Shown here: piece by piece, positions 33,059 to 33,539 of the stretch
Position numbering within the stretch: position 1 is the stretch's first letter
How the letters are laid out: each line of letters begins with the position of its first letter
NCBI GenBank assembly: GCA_015061495.1
Contig: SUWL01000028.1
Coordinates: 1 to 33,539, forward strand
DNA from: Lentisphaerota bacterium
GTDB lineage: Bacteria > Verrucomicrobiota > Lentisphaeria > Victivallales > Victivallaceae
Reading direction: 5' to 3'
Length of the DNA: 33,539 nt
Translations under genes and position numbers: made by a program
Notes under the pieces: model-generated
Seen by the model: the letters and a program-made list of their open reading frames with translations, nothing else
Databases searched by the model: none
Told to the model about the DNA's origin: nothing

Positions 33059-33091
33059 CGGATCACAGCAGCTGCCGTGATCCGTTTTTTT
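33059..33091 (+). terminator. rho-independent terminator
   Basis: CGGATCAC (33059-33066) pairs perfectly with GTGATCCG (33077-33084), with two further G-C pairs possible inside, and seven thymines follow. On the reverse strand no T-run follows, so it acts on + strand transcripts. The only gene upstream is the glyoxalase copy 280 bases away, or an unrecognised RNA. Confidence 0.85.
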
Positions 33092-33256
33092 CTGCCGGTG
33101 GTCGGGTAGTAATTTGCTATTGTCCATATACCACCCGGATGGCAAGAGCGTATCCCCAAAGTTGTATACCTTTGCAGTTAAGTATGAAGCACGACCATAT
33201 CTCCTGCGGGCATCTTGAGTATCGTTTTGTACTATAATATCCCATTTTACTATCAT
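33092..33256 (-). pseudogene. possible minus-strand gene remnant (unrecognised)
   Basis: The minus strand is open from ATG 33254-33256 leftward and reads RRYGRASYLTAKVYNFGDTL, then LPSGWYMDNSKLLPDHRQK. The distribution of residues is protein-like, and the order (RGR-like basic start, hydrophobic stretch, acidic residue, LPSGW) weakly recalls the region after the pilin helix in pseudopilins. There is no ribosome-binding site and the left end runs into the terminator hairpin. I regard it as a possible decayed fragment only. Confidence 0.2.
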
Positions 33257-33273
33257 TTAGTCATTTTCAGCTA

Positions 33274-33302
33274 TTGTATCAGTTACCGGTTTGTGGTATA
33301 AT
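33274..33302 (+). promoter_or_regulatory. promoter of the right-edge pseudopilin gene
   Basis: TTGTAT (33274-33279), a 17-base spacer and a perfect TATAAT (33297-33302), preceded by TG at the extended -10 position, lie 71 bases before the start codon. This is the best promoter match of the window apart from that of the LacI gene. Confidence 0.75.
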
Positions 33303-33373
33303 AAAAGGCAGTGGTGTATTGCCGCCCCGGGGGGATGGCACAGTGAAAACATAATCAATATGGGAGAACGCAA

Positions 33374-33539
33374 ATGAAACATCAACTCTCCGTCCGGAGA
33401 GTAAAACTGTGCGGTTTTACTCTGATCGAATTACTCGTGGTCATTGCCATCATCGCGATTTTGGCGGCAATTCTTTTACCTGCCCTCAATTCTGCCCGTG
33501 AACGCGGCCGGGCGGCGGCATGTATCAACAACCTCAAAC
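33374..33539 (+). CDS. type II secretion-like pseudopilin (prepilin N-terminal cleavage/methylation domain), 3' end outside the window
   Basis: ATG 33374 follows GGGAGA (33362-33367). The 55 visible residues contain a short basic leader ([14 protein letters not shown]), the prepilin peptidase motif with cleavage between glycine and phenylalanine ([10 protein letters not shown]), glutamate at position +5, and a long hydrophobic helix ending in [20 protein letters not shown]. The sequence [11 protein letters not shown] and the cysteine in CINNLK are characteristic of the Lentisphaerota/Planctomycetes family whose C-terminus carries the H-X9-DG motif; that end is not in the window. Such proteins are inserted in the inner membrane, processed by prepilin peptidase and may form pseudopili; their real role in these phyla is unclear. 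A 7-pair inverted repeat lies in codons 4 to 10. Confidence 0.93.
   Translation, partial: MKHQLSVRRVKLCGFTLIELLVVIAIIAILAAILLPALNSARERGRAAACINNLK

Larger units (their letters stand above)
32783..33373 (+). other. noncoding, AT-rich, hairpin-rich spacer of 591 bases
   Basis: No frame here looks like a real gene on the + strand. The open frame 32807-33031 has no ribosome-binding site, simply continues the glyoxalase frame after its stop, and has an AT-rich composition unlike its neighbours. The stretch contains an imperfect hairpin (32994-33038), a strong terminator (33059-33091), a possible minus-strand remnant (33092-33256) and the promoter of the pseudopilin gene (33274-33302). Confidence 0.6.

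Noticed and set aside
33215-33238. TTGAGT and TATAAT as a second promoter before the pseudopilin gene
   Set aside because: The spacer is only 12 bases; the pair at 33274-33302 has the proper 17.
1-33539. CRISPR arrays, tRNA or rRNA genes, insertion sequences and prophage genes
   Set aside because: No regularly spaced repeats, no cloverleaf-like sequence with a T-arm that I could see, and no transposase, integrase or phage protein among the frames.

Overview
The window looks like a chromosomal segment of a Gram-negative member of the Lentisphaerota (Victivallis-like). The main clue is the pair of pseudopilin loci: a complete prepilin N-terminus at the right edge (FTLIELLVV signature) and an H-X9-DG-type tail remnant at 5.75-6.03 kb. 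These families are greatly expanded in that phylum. A HlyB/HlyD pair and a Wzm/Wzt exporter also imply a double envelope. Every confident gene lies on the + strand. The phylum assignment is inference from gene content.

Left part (1-15.7 kb): a carbohydrate degradation region. It starts with a 5'-cut CE15-like glucuronoyl esterase, a sugar isomerase/epimerase-like TIM barrel and a large acetylxylan-esterase-like hydrolase. A LacI-type regulator follows, with its own promoter and a near-palindromic operator candidate, then an endonuclease/exonuclease/phosphatase-family enzyme. After a broken pseudopilin gene come secreted proteins: an unclassified 917-residue protein, a LamG-like lectin, a mutarotase-like protein and a beta-helix protein. 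Two apparently cytoplasmic enzymes, GH35 beta-galactosidase and a GH43-like enzyme with a discoidin-like tail, close the block at a strong terminator. Together they suggest breakdown of a decorated hemicellulose or pectin-like glycan carrying ester, glucuronate, galactose and arabinose/xylose groups.

Middle part (15.7-19.8 kb): a type I secretion inner-membrane pair, a HlyB-like ABC transporter with a degenerate C39 domain and a HlyD-like adaptor. No TolC-type partner and no obvious substrate gene is present.

Right part (19.9-32.1 kb): a tightly packed surface-polysaccharide operon. It begins with a 1276-residue protein that fuses a sugar-kinase-like domain, a GT2 and a GT4 glycosyltransferase. 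Then follow Wzm and Wzt (Wzt with a C-terminal glycan-binding domain), a methyltransferase, WecB, the complete dTDP-L-rhamnose set (RfbB, A, C, D) and a last GT2. Kinase plus methyltransferase plus Wzt C-domain resembles the WbdD-type chain-termination and export logic of E. coli O8/O9a, but with the parts arranged differently.

Right edge (32.15-33.54 kb): an AT-richer, scarred region. It holds two copies of a glyoxalase I 5' end, which encode an identical 23-residue start with only synonymous differences. One copy is cut after 23 codons; the other stops exactly at the codon expected for the last metal ligand. About 590 bases of noncoding, hairpin-rich DNA follow, then a strong promoter and the start of a pseudopilin gene that runs off the window. 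I saw no tRNA, rRNA, CRISPR array or insertion sequence.
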